Below are positions 8,424-17,709 of a DNA stretch of 64,000 bases, piece after piece. This DNA is from an uncultured Caldilineaceae bacterium. GTDB taxonomy: Bacteria > Chloroflexota > Anaerolineae > Caldilineales > Caldilineaceae. Within the stretch, counting starts at the first letter, position 1. Each line of letters starts with the position of its first letter. Both the position numbers and the translations under genes were made by a program. A model generated the notes under the pieces. It was not told the origin of the DNA. It worked only from the letters and a program-made list of their open reading frames with translations, and did no database searches. The stretch covers positions 1,674,001-1,738,000 of the forward strand of contig OX638330.1 in assembly GCA_951812725.1 (NCBI GenBank). Reading direction: 5' to 3'.

Positions 8424-9545
8424 TCATTCTGGCCGCAGAATTCTGTCCAGGAATCCGCGTCGCGGCTCATGCACGTCATCGCCCATGCTTTCCGCCAGCT
8501 GACGGAAAAGCACCTCCTGCTCCTCGGTCAGGTCGGTCGGCGTAACAATCCGCACAGTCACTATCATGTCGCCCCGGCCGCTGCGCTGCAGGCGCGGGAT
8601 GCCCATTCCCGCTTTGCGAAACCGCCTTCCAGTCTGTGTGCCTTCTGGAATGTCGAGACTTATCGTCTCGCCTTCCAGGGTCGGGATTTCCACACTGGAG
8701 CCCAGAGTGGCCTGGACAACACTGACGGGCAGCTCCAGATGAATGTCAAACTCATCGCGTGTAAAGACGGGATGTTCTTCGACACCTATGACAACGTAAA
8801 GGTTGCCGCGGGGCCCGCCCAACATGCCGGCCTCGCCCTCGCCGGCCAACCGGATGCGGGTTCCGTTGTCGACGCCGGCGGGCACATTGACTTTGATCTT
8901 GCGGGAGACCTGTCTGCGCTTGCGGCCGCTGCACTTGCTGCAGGCCGAGGACACAACTTCGCCTTCACCGTGGCAAGTGGGGCAAGTTGTCGCGGTAACG
9001 ATGGTGCCAAATAGAGGGCTCTGCTGACGGCGTTGCACTTCGCCGCTGCCGCCGCACGTAGAACATCGCTCCGGCGTGGTGCCAGGCTCGGCGCCGCTGC
9101 CCTGACAGTTGTCACAATCCTCCATGCGCGGCACTTCGATTTCCTGTTGTGCGCCGAAGGCAGCGTCTTCAAAACTCAGACCAATGTCCACGCGCAGGTC
9201 GGCGCCGCGTCGAGGCGCACGCCTGTTGCCGCGCCCCATGCCTCCAAACCCGAAGACCTCCTCGAAGATACTGCCCAGGTCTCCAAAACCTTGGCTGAAG
9301 TCGCTGAAACCGCCTGCCCCTGCCAGCCCTGAGTGCCCGAAGCGATCATAAACGGCGCGCTTCTGCGGATCGCTCAATACCTGGTAGGCTTCGTTAATTT
9401 CTTTGAACCTGCTCTCGGCATCGGCCTCAGGATTCACATCCGGGTGATATTGCTGTGCCAATTTACGAAAGGCCCGTTTAAGCGCCGCTTCGTCGGCGCC
9501 GCGTTCAATGCCAAGCACTTCGTAGTAGTCGCGCTTTTCGCTCAT
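8424..9545 (-). CDS. dnaJ: chaperone DnaJ
   Basis: Type I Hsp40 co-chaperone of 373 aa that stimulates DnaK. The order is a J domain (residues 1-70, with YYEVLGIERGADE and the HPD motif in QYHPDVNPEAD), a Gly/Phe-rich stretch (SGLAGAGGFSDF), and a zinc finger region with four CxxCxGxG-type repeats (CDNCQGSG, CSTCGGSG, CPTCHGEG, CSKCSGRK; the last is slightly degenerate). The C-terminal substrate-binding domains follow. No dnaK or grpE is adjacent. It sits 4 nt after a small membrane-protein gene and downstream of coaE on the same strand. Confidence 0.96.
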   Translation of the reverse strand: MSEKRDYYEVLGIERGADEAALKRAFRKLAQQYHPDVNPEADAESRFKEINEAYQVLSDPQKRAVYDRFGHSGLAGAGGFSDFSQGFGDLGSIFEEVFGFGGMGRGNRRAPRRGADLRVDIGLSFEDAAFGAQQEIEVPRMEDCDNCQGSGAEPGTTPERCSTCGGSGEVQRRQQSPLFGTIVTATTCPTCHGEGEVVSSACSKCSGRKRRQVSRKIKVNVPAGVDNGTRIRLAGEGEAGMLGGPRGNLYVVIGVEEHPVFTRDEFDIHLELPVSVVQATLGSSVEIPTLEGETISLDIPEGTQTGRRFRKAGMGIPRLQRSGRGDMIVTVRIVTPTDLTEEQEVLFRQLAESMGDDVHEPRRGFLDRILRPE

Positions 9546-9549
9546 AAAG

Positions 9550-9741
9550 TTATTCCCAACTTATGATCCAAGCGCACAGGCCGGCCAGGCCGACAGTTAC
9601 GCCAATGAGTGCTGCCCACTGCGCGCCCTCGAATCCAACGCCGCGGGCGCTGAAGAGAAGTATCACCACGAAACCGATGGCGAGTACCGCCCAGTTGGAC
9701 AAAGTCGTGTGCTCAGCCCAGAATCGCCGCAGAAAGTCCAT
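9550..9741 (-). CDS. small two-helix membrane protein, unknown function
   Basis: A 63-aa product with two hydrophobic segments, WAVLAIGFVVILLFSA at about residues 17-32 and AALIGVTVGLAGLCAWII at about 43-60, separated by a short polar turn. It is tightly packed between coaE (16 nt upstream) and dnaJ (4 nt downstream) on the same strand, which supports it being a real gene. I do not recognise the family. Confidence 0.6.
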   Translation of the reverse strand: MDFLRRFWAEHTTLSNWAVLAIGFVVILLFSARGVGFEGAQWAALIGVTVGLAGLCAWIISWE

Positions 9742-9757
9742 GTCAGGTCGGACTCCT

Positions 9758-10390
9758 TTAACGTACCAACGTCGTCATTCTACGAGGATAGCGTCGCTTA
9801 AGGTCCTCCCAGATTGCGTCCAGCTGTGCGTGCAATTCGGCAAGGCTGCCGTCATTCTCGATAACGCGGTCGGCCTGGTTCACCTTGGCAGCCTGCGGCG
9901 GCTGCAAATCGATCATGCGTTTGGCCTCGACTTCGTCCATCTTTCGTGTCTCGAGAAGCCGCCGAAATTGGGTGGTCAGGCTGGAAGTGACGACCCAGAT
10001 TTCATCGCACAAGGTGGACATCAGCCCGGCCTCAAGCAGTTTGATTGCTTCCAACACGATAACGGTTGATTCGTTATCGGCTATCTCCTGCTTTCCCAGA
10101 TCAAAGATCTTTGGATGGACGATTTTTTCCAACCGGCCCAAGTCCAGGGGATTTGTGAAAACAATCTTGCCGAGTTTCTTGCGATCGATTGTGCCGTCTT
10201 CTTTCAGTATCTCTTTGCCGAAAGTGCGCACTACCGCATCGTAAGCTGGACCACCTGGCTCGATCACACGATGGCCAAGTTTGTCAGCATCAATGATAAA
10301 AGCACATTTCTCCATCAGATAGTTGAGAATCGTGCTCTTGCCTGTAGCGATATTTCCAGTCAGTCCGATCACCAGCGATTTGCGCCCCAT
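9758..10390 (-). CDS. coaE: dephospho-CoA kinase
   Basis: CoaE performs the last step of coenzyme A synthesis, phosphorylating the 3 prime hydroxyl of dephospho-CoA. The P-loop GNIATGKSTIL is at residues 11-21, followed by IDADKLGHRVIEPGGPAY and the VHPKIFDL motif typical of the family. The length of 210 aa is normal. It heads a minus-strand group with the small membrane protein and dnaJ. Confidence 0.94.
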   Translation of the reverse strand: MGRKSLVIGLTGNIATGKSTILNYLMEKCAFIIDADKLGHRVIEPGGPAYDAVVRTFGKEILKEDGTIDRKKLGKIVFTNPLDLGRLEKIVHPKIFDLGKQEIADNESTVIVLEAIKLLEAGLMSTLCDEIWVVTSSLTTQFRRLLETRKMDEVEAKRMIDLQPPQAAKVNQADRVIENDGSLAELHAQLDAIWEDLKRRYPRRMTTLVR

Positions 10391-10467
10391 TTTCGATTAA
10401 ACCTTTTGCGTTGGTGGACCCAGTGCTGCCCTATTTTAGCCGAAAGTCTGGCCTGCTGACAAGCCTG

Positions 10468-12600
10468 TCATGCAGCCATGACGGCCCATTCTTCCATCAG
10501 CTTTTCCAAACGTTGCGAGACGCCCCGATGTTGGTCCTGCAGCGTGCGCAGCCTCTCCAGATCCTGTGCCGCGCTCGCGCGGGCCATATGTTCTTCGATC
10601 TCGACAAGCCTGCTCTCCAGCCGATCAATTCTTTCCTCGGTCTCGGCGACGGCCTCCTCATGCTTTTGCGCCTGCCGCCTTTGCCTTCTGGCTTCCCGTT
10701 GCCGCTGCCATTCCTCTTCGGATGCGGTCGGTGCAGCCACTGCTTTCGCTGGGGAGTCCTCCCTCTCCGATCGCAGTCGTTCCGTCTGCCACTGCTTCCA
10801 CGTTCCTTTGAAGACTTCCAGGCTGCCGGGCGTGCCATTCGACGCTGGCGTCACCTGCCATATCTGCGTCGCCAGTGCATCTATTAACGCTCGATCGTGG
10901 GTAACAAGCAAAATGGTACCGTCGAACTGTCGCAGCGCGTCTTGCAGGATCTCCTGGCTGTCAAGGTCCAGGTGGTTAGTCGGCTCGTCCAGGAGCAGAA
11001 AATTGGCGCCCTGCAATGTCAAGCGCGCCAGCGCGATACGGCTGCGTTGCCCCCCTGAGAGGCTCTCGATACTCTGGAAAACATCATCGCCCTTGAAGAG
11101 AAACTGCCCCAGATACGTTCGTGCACGCACAGTGGGAAGGCGCTTGACCTCCAGCAAGGCGTCCAGTACAGTCTGACCGCCGCTCATCAGACCGTAACCG
11201 CTGCCTACATGCCGTTGCGCCAGGTAGCCTACCTCGACCGACGCGCCCAGTTCTACCCTTCCGGTGAGCGGTTCCAGCTCTTCAAGAATCGTGCGCACAA
11301 AAGTCGTTTTTCCGGCCCCGTTTGGACCAATCAGAGCGGCAACCTGTCCGCGATACAGGTCCAGGTCTGGCGCTTCCAGAATTGGAACGTCTTCAGGCGA
11401 CAGGCTGCGCATGGGTCGCAAGCGCCCCTGCCGGCCGATTTCGACACCATGACGACCTTTGGCTGACAGAAAATTCGAAACGGCCTCATTTGCGGTGGAA
11501 CTGCTGCCGTCAACTCCGCCGCCCTTCAACTCGTCCTGCAATGTACCGGCAATGTGGGGACTCGCACCGGTTGCAGGCTCGCTATAGCCGGCTACCAGCT
11601 TGCGTGTGCGCAGGACAAGGTCGCCGCTGCGCAGGTCCGTTCGCAGTGGCAGACGGATAAACTGGCTGGTCGGGGGCGGCGGCAGCGCCTCTTCCTCCAG
11701 GAAACGGTTAAGTCGGGTCTCTCTACCCTGCGCCTCTTTGGTTCGCTGTCCTGCCTTGTAGCGACGAATGAATTCCTGGGTCTCGCTGATAAACTCCTGC
11801 TGGCGTTCATATTCCTTGCGCCAGCGGGCGTGCCGATCTTCCCGCTGCCGCCGGTAATGGCTGTAGTTGCCGCGGTAGGTTTCCACCCGACGATGCGCAA
11901 GATCCCATATCCGGGTCGCGACTGTATCCAGAAAGTACCTATCGTGCGATACAACGATGAGCGCGCCTTTCCAGTCCATCAGCACGCCTTCCAGCCAGGA
12001 CATCGAACGCACGTCAAGGTGATTGGTCGGCTCATCCAGGAATAGCAGGTCGGGCTCCTCCAACAGCAGGCGGCCCAGGCAGGCGCGGGTACGCTGACCC
12101 CCACTGAGGTGAGCGAGCGGCGCATGCCACAGGGACTCCTGAAGGCCGAGACCGGTCAGGACGAAACGTACTCGCTGGTCGATGGCATAGCCGCCAGCCC
12201 GCTCAAACGCTTCCTGCTGTTGCCCGTAGCGCGTAAGCAGGCCTTCCAGCTCCTTATCGCTTTGTGCCGGGTCGGTCATGCGTGCTTCCAGGCGCCTCAG
12301 CTGCTCCCCTTCTGCCAGCAGTTCGGTGAAAACGTCCTTCAGGTCCTCGTAGAGCGTTCGATTGCCGGCGGGCGGTGGGTCCTGCGAGAGGTAGCCGATT
12401 CGAGTTTCCTGGGCGACGAAGAGCTCACCGCTGAAACTGGTGTCGATACGGCCAAGCGCTTTGAGAAGGCTGGTCTTGCCGGCCCCGTTTGGACCTACGA
12501 GGCCGATCCGGTCCCCAAACTCGATCCGGACGCTAACGTTCTCGAGCACGTCGAGGTCGCCGTAATTCTTGGAAATGTGATTGGCAACGAGGAGACTCAT
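10468..12600 (-). CDS. ABC-F family ATPase (duplicated ATPase domains)
   Basis: Soluble ABC-F protein of about 710 aa, of the class that acts on the ribosome (translation factor or antibiotic protection) and not in transport. Two nucleotide-binding domains are visible: Walker A GPNGAGKTSLLK near residue 35 and GPNGAGKTTFVR near 425, signatures LSGGQRTRA and LSGGQRSRI, and Walker B motifs with DEPTNHLD in each. A charged coiled coil (ERIDRLESRLVEIEEHM) forms the C-terminus. The region between the domains is longer than usual, with a Gly/Ser-rich insert (KGGGVDGSSSTANEAV). The start at 12600 gives the typical MSLLVANHISKNYG opening. Confidence 0.9.
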   Translation of the reverse strand: MSLLVANHISKNYGDLDVLENVSVRIEFGDRIGLVGPNGAGKTSLLKALGRIDTSFSGELFVAQETRIGYLSQDPPPAGNRTLYEDLKDVFTELLAEGEQLRRLEARMTDPAQSDKELEGLLTRYGQQQEAFERAGGYAIDQRVRFVLTGLGLQESLWHAPLAHLSGGQRTRACLGRLLLEEPDLLFLDEPTNHLDVRSMSWLEGVLMDWKGALIVVSHDRYFLDTVATRIWDLAHRRVETYRGNYSHYRRQREDRHARWRKEYERQQEFISETQEFIRRYKAGQRTKEAQGRETRLNRFLEEEALPPPPTSQFIRLPLRTDLRSGDLVLRTRKLVAGYSEPATGASPHIAGTLQDELKGGGVDGSSSTANEAVSNFLSAKGRHGVEIGRQGRLRPMRSLSPEDVPILEAPDLDLYRGQVAALIGPNGAGKTTFVRTILEELEPLTGRVELGASVEVGYLAQRHVGSGYGLMSGGQTVLDALLEVKRLPTVRARTYLGQFLFKGDDVFQSIESLSGGQRSRIALARLTLQGANFLLLDEPTNHLDLDSQEILQDALRQFDGTILLVTHDRALIDALATQIWQVTPASNGTPGSLEVFKGTWKQWQTERLRSEREDSPAKAVAAPTASEEEWQRQREARRQRRQAQKHEEAVAETEERIDRLESRLVEIEEHMARASAAQDLERLRTLQDQHRGVSQRLEKLMEEWAVMAA

Positions 12601-12867
12601 ACGATGGGTCGGGCCGCAGTATATTGACACACAGAAACGCCAAACCGTCTCCGCATTCTAATTCCCTTTACACGAGCCGATTAGAACGGGCTGCAGTTTG
12701 GCAAAGTATTCAGAGTGTACCACATTTTTGGGAGAACTGCGATAGCATGCACTGGTGTAAATCCTTCTGCCATGGTCAGCTGTAAGAATGAAGGCTTCTC
12801 CCTGGAAGGTGCAGGGTCCGCTAGAAATGGGCTGGAGGGCGGCTCCCATATCTGAAAGCAGGAGACC

Positions 12868-13181
12868 AGTTGTAGAAGCGCAAAGGGGTTAATCTCGCAA
12901 CCATGAACGAGGCGAGCGAAAGCGATTTTCACTAACCACTGACCACCAACCACTGACCACTGCAGTTCTGGGCGGTCGGGCGCAAGCGCCCTCCCTTGTG
13001 CAGGGGCTGCGCCCCCGCAACGCCCCCCTCCAAAACCATCGCTCACCGACCTTGTGCGCTCATTCCAGCGGTGCCGCCCCACCAACCTGGCTGCCACCAA
13101 CCGAATACGCAATCAGATTGCCTGAATGGCGGCAGGACTAAAGGGCTGGTCACGACAGACTTTGTAAATGGCTTGGCATTC
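12868..13181 (+). mobile_element. MITE-like element copy D (degenerate ends)
   Basis: This copy carries the conserved core at 12970-13051, with the first hairpin in its GGGCGC-AA-GCGCCC version, and a type 2 right arm closely matching copies E and F (the CGCAATCAGATTGCCTGAATG stretch). The left arm retains TCGCAACCATGAACGAGG-like sequence followed by short repeats of ACCACTGACCA. Terminal inverted repeats are eroded and no flanking 8-bp duplication could be found, so the ends given are approximate. Confidence 0.6.
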
Positions 13182-13238
13182 TCGAAAAACGCAGAATCTG
13201 GCCTCATCTTTACGAACCATCTGCCACAGAAGAGGGCT

Positions 13239-13268
13239 TTGCCCTATTTCCAATCAATCATTTATAAT
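13239..13268 (+). promoter_or_regulatory. candidate sigma-70 promoter for the liv operon
   Basis: TTGCCC (13239-13244) and a perfect TATAAT (13263-13268) are separated by 18 bases, about 113 nt before the binding-protein start codon. The surrounding sequence is clearly AT-richer than the genes. Prediction from consensus only. Confidence 0.5.
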
Positions 13269-13381
13269 TTTTGTATGGCTAATCCGGCCACAGGTTCTTT
13301 TTTTGAAGTATGTACTGAAACTATGCCATTCAGTTCATATTTGTTAACTACTTTGACATTTATTTGACCAAGGAGGTTCAA

Positions 13382-14638
13382 ATGCCAAAGCAATTCGCAC
13401 TACTAAGCTTGATCTTAGTCGCGGCGCTGATGCTGGCCGCATGTGTTGGAGCGGCGCCGGCTGCTGAAGCCCCTGCAGAAGAAGCGCCCATGGAAGAAGC
13501 CCCCGCCGACATGAGCGGGAAGGTCGTTATCGCTTCGGGCGCGACTATCCGCATAGGTGGCTCATTTGCGTTGACCGGACCAATTCCCGACCCCGGCCTT
13601 AACATTCGTCATGGCGCTGAAATTGCGATTGACGACCTTAACGCTGCCGGCGGCCTTGAAGGCTTCATGTTTGAGCTAGTCGCGGAAGACGGTGCTTGCG
13701 ACGGCACCCAAGGGACGAACGTAGGCAACAAATTTGCAGCCGACGAGACTATCGTCGCTGTGACCGGAGGCACCTGTTCCGGTGAGACTTTCGGTCTGTT
13801 GCCAATCCTGCTGGAGGCGCGGATTCCGTTCGTAAGCCCCAGCGCAACGAACCCGGATATCACCACTGCGGATTGTGATGTCTGCAACCGTGTCGCTCTG
13901 AGCGACTCACTGCAGGGCGTCTTCTCTGCTGATTTCGTCGTCGAAGACCTCGGCATCACCAAAGTTGCTGTCATTCACGACAACTCAGACTATGGCAAGG
14001 GACTGGCAGAGATATTCCAGAACCATATTCTGGCATTGGGAGGCGAAGTCACCAGCTTTGAAGGTGTCCAGGTTGCCGACACAGACTTCCGCGCATTGTT
14101 GGCCAAAGTTGGCGCCGATGGGCCAGCGGGCATCTACTTCGGCGGGTACTCCACCGAAGCCGGCCTGATCGCCCAGCAGATGTCAGAAACACCCGGCCTT
14201 GAAGACGCGATATTCATGAGCGACGATGGCGCCTATACGCAGCAGTACCTCGATGCAGCCGGGTCAGCTGGCGAAGGCACCTACGTAGCGTTTCTGGCCG
14301 GCGATGACTCTGAGGAAATGAACGCCGATTTCGACGCCAAGTATCTCGAGAAATACGGCGTGGCCGCTGACGAGCTTGGCCCCTTCCACGCGCAGAGCTA
14401 CGACTCAGTGAAGCTGATCGCGGCCGCCCTTGCCGAGGTTGCCACCGTTGACGACAGCGGCAACCTTGTGGTTGACAGGGAAGCGTTGATCTCCGCCATT
14501 CGCACAGTCGATGCCTTCGATGGTCTGACTGGCACGATCAAATGCGATAGCATTGGCGAGTGCGGCGCCGGCGGCGTCCAGATCTTCGAAGTTATGGACG
14601 GCGCCTTCAGTCAGGTTAAGGGTTTTGGGATGGAGTAA
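13382..14638 (+). CDS. livJ: branched-chain amino-acid ABC transporter substrate-binding lipoprotein
   Basis: Extracytoplasmic binding protein of the Leu/Ile/Val type (Peripla_BP_6 fold). The N-terminus MPKQFALLSLILVAALMLAAC gives a lipoprotein signal with the lipobox LAAC, followed by an Ala/Glu/Pro-rich tether. The body shows IRIGGSFALTGPIPDPG, HGAEIAIDDLNAAGG, VSPSATNPDITTADC and FGGYSTEAGLIAQQM, all characteristic. The start at 13382 has a perfect AGGAGG five bases upstream; an ATG at 13364 overlaps that ribosome site. It is followed by a hairpin and the livHMGF genes, so the cargo is likely an amino acid, but related proteins also bind amides or urea. Confidence 0.9.
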   Translation: MPKQFALLSLILVAALMLAACVGAAPAAEAPAEEAPMEEAPADMSGKVVIASGATIRIGGSFALTGPIPDPGLNIRHGAEIAIDDLNAAGGLEGFMFELVAEDGACDGTQGTNVGNKFAADETIVAVTGGTCSGETFGLLPILLEARIPFVSPSATNPDITTADCDVCNRVALSDSLQGVFSADFVVEDLGITKVAVIHDNSDYGKGLAEIFQNHILALGGEVTSFEGVQVADTDFRALLAKVGADGPAGIYFGGYSTEAGLIAQQMSETPGLEDAIFMSDDGAYTQQYLDAAGSAGEGTYVAFLAGDDSEEMNADFDAKYLEKYGVAADELGPFHAQSYDSVKLIAAALAEVATVDDSGNLVVDREALISAIRTVDAFDGLTGTIKCDSIGECGAGGVQIFEVMDGAFSQVKGFGME

Positions 14639-14651
14639 CTCCTTGTAGTCA

Positions 14652-14685
14652 GCAGGAGAGAGAATGCAACTGTTCTCTCTCCTGC
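14652..14685 (+). terminator. intercistronic hairpin between livJ and livH
   Basis: A perfect 13-bp stem (GCAGGAGAGAGAA with TTCTCTCTCCTGC) encloses an 8-nt loop, directly after the binding-protein stop codon. The tail is TTCCCCC rather than a U-run, so it should act as an attenuator or mRNA 3 prime end stabiliser rather than a complete terminator. Confidence 0.65.
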
Positions 14686-14713
14686 TTCCCCCTATGATGC
14701 CTCGAATACAACT

Positions 14714-15787
14714 ATGGCGAAGAGCCCGCTCATTGTGCAGGCGGCTAAAATAGATGGTCAGACCGCTCAGAAATACTTGATACGGGCTCTGGGCGCTGCT
14801 ATTTTCCTCCTCGTAGCATGGCGGGTGATAACCGTTGGGCTGGCAGAAGGCTACCCGACCTCCTTCTGGATTTCCCAGGCTCTTAACGGCCTGGTTCTGG
14901 GAGGCGTTTACGCGCTGGTGGCCTTGGGCTACACACTGGTCTACGGCATCCTCTTCATGATCAATTTCGCCCACGGCGAGGTCATGATGATCGGCGGCAT
15001 CGCCGGCTTTTTCACACTCCAGTTTGCGCTTGCCCGCGGCTGGATGGAGGGCCCATGGCTCGTTGTGGTCGCCGCCCTGCTATTCATCATGCTGGTAGGC
15101 ATGGCCGCCTCGGTCGTAATTGGCGTGGCCTTGGAAAGGCTGGCATACCGGCCTTTACGCCAGGCGCCCCGCCTGGTACCGCTGATAAGCGCGATAGGCG
15201 CATCGCTCTTTCTCCAATACTCGGTCCTCTTGATCTTCGGCGTCAGCCCACACAGTTATCGCAAACCGGAGTTAATCTCCGGCGGCCTGCGGCTTGGCGA
15301 CGTATTCATTTCCTACACGGGCGCCATAATCTTTGTAACTTCGGTACTGTTGATGCTCGCCCTCTTCTTCATCATTCAGCGCACAAAATTGGGACGGGCG
15401 ATGCGAGCGGTAGCCGAAGATCGATCCACCGCGTCGCTCATGGGTGTCGATGTCAACGCCGTGATTGTGGTCACCTTCGTGTTGGGTTCGGCCCTGGCAG
15501 GCGCCGCAGGCGTTATGCTCGGCTTTCACAACACCGTCGTCAAGTTTAACAGTGGCTTCGTACCCGGCTTGAAGGCCTTTACCGCCGCGGTTCTGGGCGG
15601 CATTGGCAACATACCCGGCGCAATGTTCGGCGCGCTCGTTCTCGGCCTGATTGAGTCTATGGGCCCTAGCGCCCTGGGCATTCCCACCGAATACAAAGAT
15701 GTCATCGCCTTTACACTTCTCGTACTGATTCTTATCTTCCGGCCGTCGGGCCTTTTCGGCGAGGTTCTTAGCGAGAAGAAGGCCTGA
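14714..15787 (+). CDS. livH: branched-chain amino-acid ABC transporter permease LivH
   Basis: Inner-membrane permease of 357 aa. After an N-terminal helix it shows the family hallmark ALNGLVLGGVYALVALGYTLVYGI, then FAHGEVMMIGG, LGRAMRAVAEDRSTASLMGV (the loop contacting the ATPases) and AVLGGIGNIPGAMFGALVLG. The stop codon overlaps the livM start (TGATG), indicating coupled translation with its partner permease. Confidence 0.93.
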   Translation: MAKSPLIVQAAKIDGQTAQKYLIRALGAAIFLLVAWRVITVGLAEGYPTSFWISQALNGLVLGGVYALVALGYTLVYGILFMINFAHGEVMMIGGIAGFFTLQFALARGWMEGPWLVVVAALLFIMLVGMAASVVIGVALERLAYRPLRQAPRLVPLISAIGASLFLQYSVLLIFGVSPHSYRKPELISGGLRLGDVFISYTGAIIFVTSVLLMLALFFIIQRTKLGRAMRAVAEDRSTASLMGVDVNAVIVVTFVLGSALAGAAGVMLGFHNTVVKFNSGFVPGLKAFTAAVLGGIGNIPGAMFGALVLGLIESMGPSALGIPTEYKDVIAFTLLVLILIFRPSGLFGEVLSEKKA

Positions 15788-17709
15788 TGAGACACGATAC
15801 TGTAACCAGATCAGTGAAGACCGGACTGGTCGCCTTCGCCTGCCTGAGCTATCTGATCCTTGTCGGTATCCCAGGGCGCATTGGCGGGGCCGCCCTGCCC
15901 TCGCTTGCGCTAATCGCCGCCCTGGTTTTTTGGTTCAATTTTCGCCGCAACGAGGATTTCCGAACTGCTTCAGAACCAGGACGGGGTTCAACCGGCGCAG
16001 AAGGCAAGCCGGGTTGGCATATCGGCAAAGACAATGGGCCGACCTCGAACGAAGCAGATTCAATCCAACCGGCTGGGCTCGGCGGCCTTAACCTTCACCT
16101 TGGTCTGGCCGCGGGTGCGACTACGGGGCTGCTAATTGCAGTCTGTAGCGCTATCATCGTTGCGGCGATTGGCAACGGCGTATCAATTCAGCCGGTCTTT
16201 GACAAGATGGTCCCCTTGAACGTTGCCGCGCTGGTTGGCGTTAGTCCTGGACAGATCGCACAGGCCCAGGTTTCTCCCTTTCGCTACCTTCTGCAGACAG
16301 TCTATTTTGCCGGCGCCGGAATACTCGCCGCGCTGGCGGTAACCGCAGGGGGAGCGAAGTTAACGGATGCTGCCCGCTCTGACCGGTTACCCGTAAATCT
16401 GTCCGCCCCGAAGATTCTGGCGGCCGGCCGACTTGCGGGCCTCGCGATTCCCTTCGTTCTGCTGGCCTTTATCGTTTTGCTCGGGCTGCCGGGTGTCAGG
16501 GCATTTGGTTCCAACGAGGGCACGGTGCGCCTTCTTCTTACACTGGTCGCGACCGGTAGTGGACTTTTTGCCCACAGGCTGTCCAGACCGGGTAGAGAAC
16601 GCAGAATTGTGACCGCGTTACTCGGGCTTGGCGTCTTGATGATGCCGTTTGTCCTCGATCAGTTTCAAAACTCGGTAATGGGCCTCGTCTTCATCTATGT
16701 GATGATGGGGCTTGGTCTTAACATTGTAGTTGGCTACGCGGGCTTGCTGGACCTGGGCTATGTGGCCTTTTTCGCCATCGGCGCATACACCTATGCCTTT
16801 CTTTCGGCACCTTTTTCCTCGCCCTACATTTCCAATCTGCTCCTTCTGCTGAACATTTCACCCGATAGCCCATTGCTCGGTTATTGGATGGCGCTGCCAG
16901 TGGCGATGCTCACAGCTGCAATCGGCGGGATCCTGCTTGGCATACCGGTCCTCCGCCTGCGGGGAGACTATCTCGCTATCGTTACGCTGGGCTTTGGCGA
17001 GATAATCCGCCTCTTCATGTTGAACATGGGTGAATTGACAAATGGACCGCGCGGCATCTTGGAAATTTCCCAGCCCAGCCTGTTTGGCTTTGCGCCCGAA
17101 GCCTTCTTCGGCCTTCTCAGTTCACAGGGTTGGACTTTCCTGCTGGCACTGATCAGCTCGGCGCTGATCGCCATTGTTGCCATTCGATTGAACAGTTCGC
17201 GGCTGGGAAGAGCTTGGTTTGCCATGCAGGAAGACGAGGACGTGGCCGAGGCTACCGGTGTCCACCTCGTGCGAACTAAGCTGCTCGCCTTTGCAATTGG
17301 CGCCACGTTTGCCGGCATGGCAGGTCAACTATATGCCGCCCGTCAGATCAACATCTTCCCCGAGAATTTCTCGCTCTTTGTCTCGATTGACGCGCTGGCT
17401 TTGATAATTGTTGGCGGTATCGGCAGTCCTGCCGGCATCGTTTTGGGCGCGCTGGCGCTCAAGGGTTTGCCGGAGGTGTTGCGCGGAGTCGATGAGTACC
17501 GAATCGTTGCATTTGCTGCCCTTCTGGTCATCATGATGATCGTGCGGCCTGCCGGCATTCTGCCCTCGCCGCGCCGCCGGGTCCAGTTGACAGCGCCCGA
17601 AGAACAGGGCCTGTCAGAACTGTCAGATGGAGGGGAAGAGGATTTCAGAGAGCCGTTGGCAGAGAAAGCTGCCCCATTGAACGGGCCTGAAAAGGATGAG
17701 GCGCAATGA
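15787..17709 (+). CDS. livM: branched-chain amino-acid ABC transporter permease LivM, long form
   Basis: Partner permease to LivH. The canonical LivM region occupies about residues 290-600, with LGLNIVVGYAGLLDLGYVAF, RLRGDYLAIVTLGFGEIIR, GRAWFAMQEDEDVAEATGV (ATPase contact loop) and IIVGGIGSPAGIVLGA. The protein is 640 aa, against roughly 300-420 for ordinary LivM. The extra N-terminal 280 residues contain about six further hydrophobic segments and a polar stretch at 55-95 rich in Gly, Asn and Glu. A polar, Glu-rich tail follows the last helix. The frame is continuous and the overlap with livH fixes the start, so the extension belongs to the gene. The stop overlaps livG by 4 nt. Confidence 0.92.
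   Translation: MRHDTVTRSVKTGLVAFACLSYLILVGIPGRIGGAALPSLALIAALVFWFNFRRNEDFRTASEPGRGSTGAEGKPGWHIGKDNGPTSNEADSIQPAGLGGLNLHLGLAAGATTGLLIAVCSAIIVAAIGNGVSIQPVFDKMVPLNVAALVGVSPGQIAQAQVSPFRYLLQTVYFAGAGILAALAVTAGGAKLTDAARSDRLPVNLSAPKILAAGRLAGLAIPFVLLAFIVLLGLPGVRAFGSNEGTVRLLLTLVATGSGLFAHRLSRPGRERRIVTALLGLGVLMMPFVLDQFQNSVMGLVFIYVMMGLGLNIVVGYAGLLDLGYVAFFAIGAYTYAFLSAPFSSPYISNLLLLLNISPDSPLLGYWMALPVAMLTAAIGGILLGIPVLRLRGDYLAIVTLGFGEIIRLFMLNMGELTNGPRGILEISQPSLFGFAPEAFFGLLSSQGWTFLLALISSALIAIVAIRLNSSRLGRAWFAMQEDEDVAEATGVHLVRTKLLAFAIGATFAGMAGQLYAARQINIFPENFSLFVSIDALALIIVGGIGSPAGIVLGALALKGLPEVLRGVDEYRIVAFAALLVIMMIVRPAGILPSPRRRVQLTAPEEQGLSELSDGGEEDFREPLAEKAAPLNGPEKDEAQ

Noticed and set aside
13364..13381. ATG at 13364 as start of the livJ gene
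   Set aside because: This start overlaps the perfect AGGAGG that serves the ATG at 13382, and the shorter form begins with a standard lipoprotein signal.
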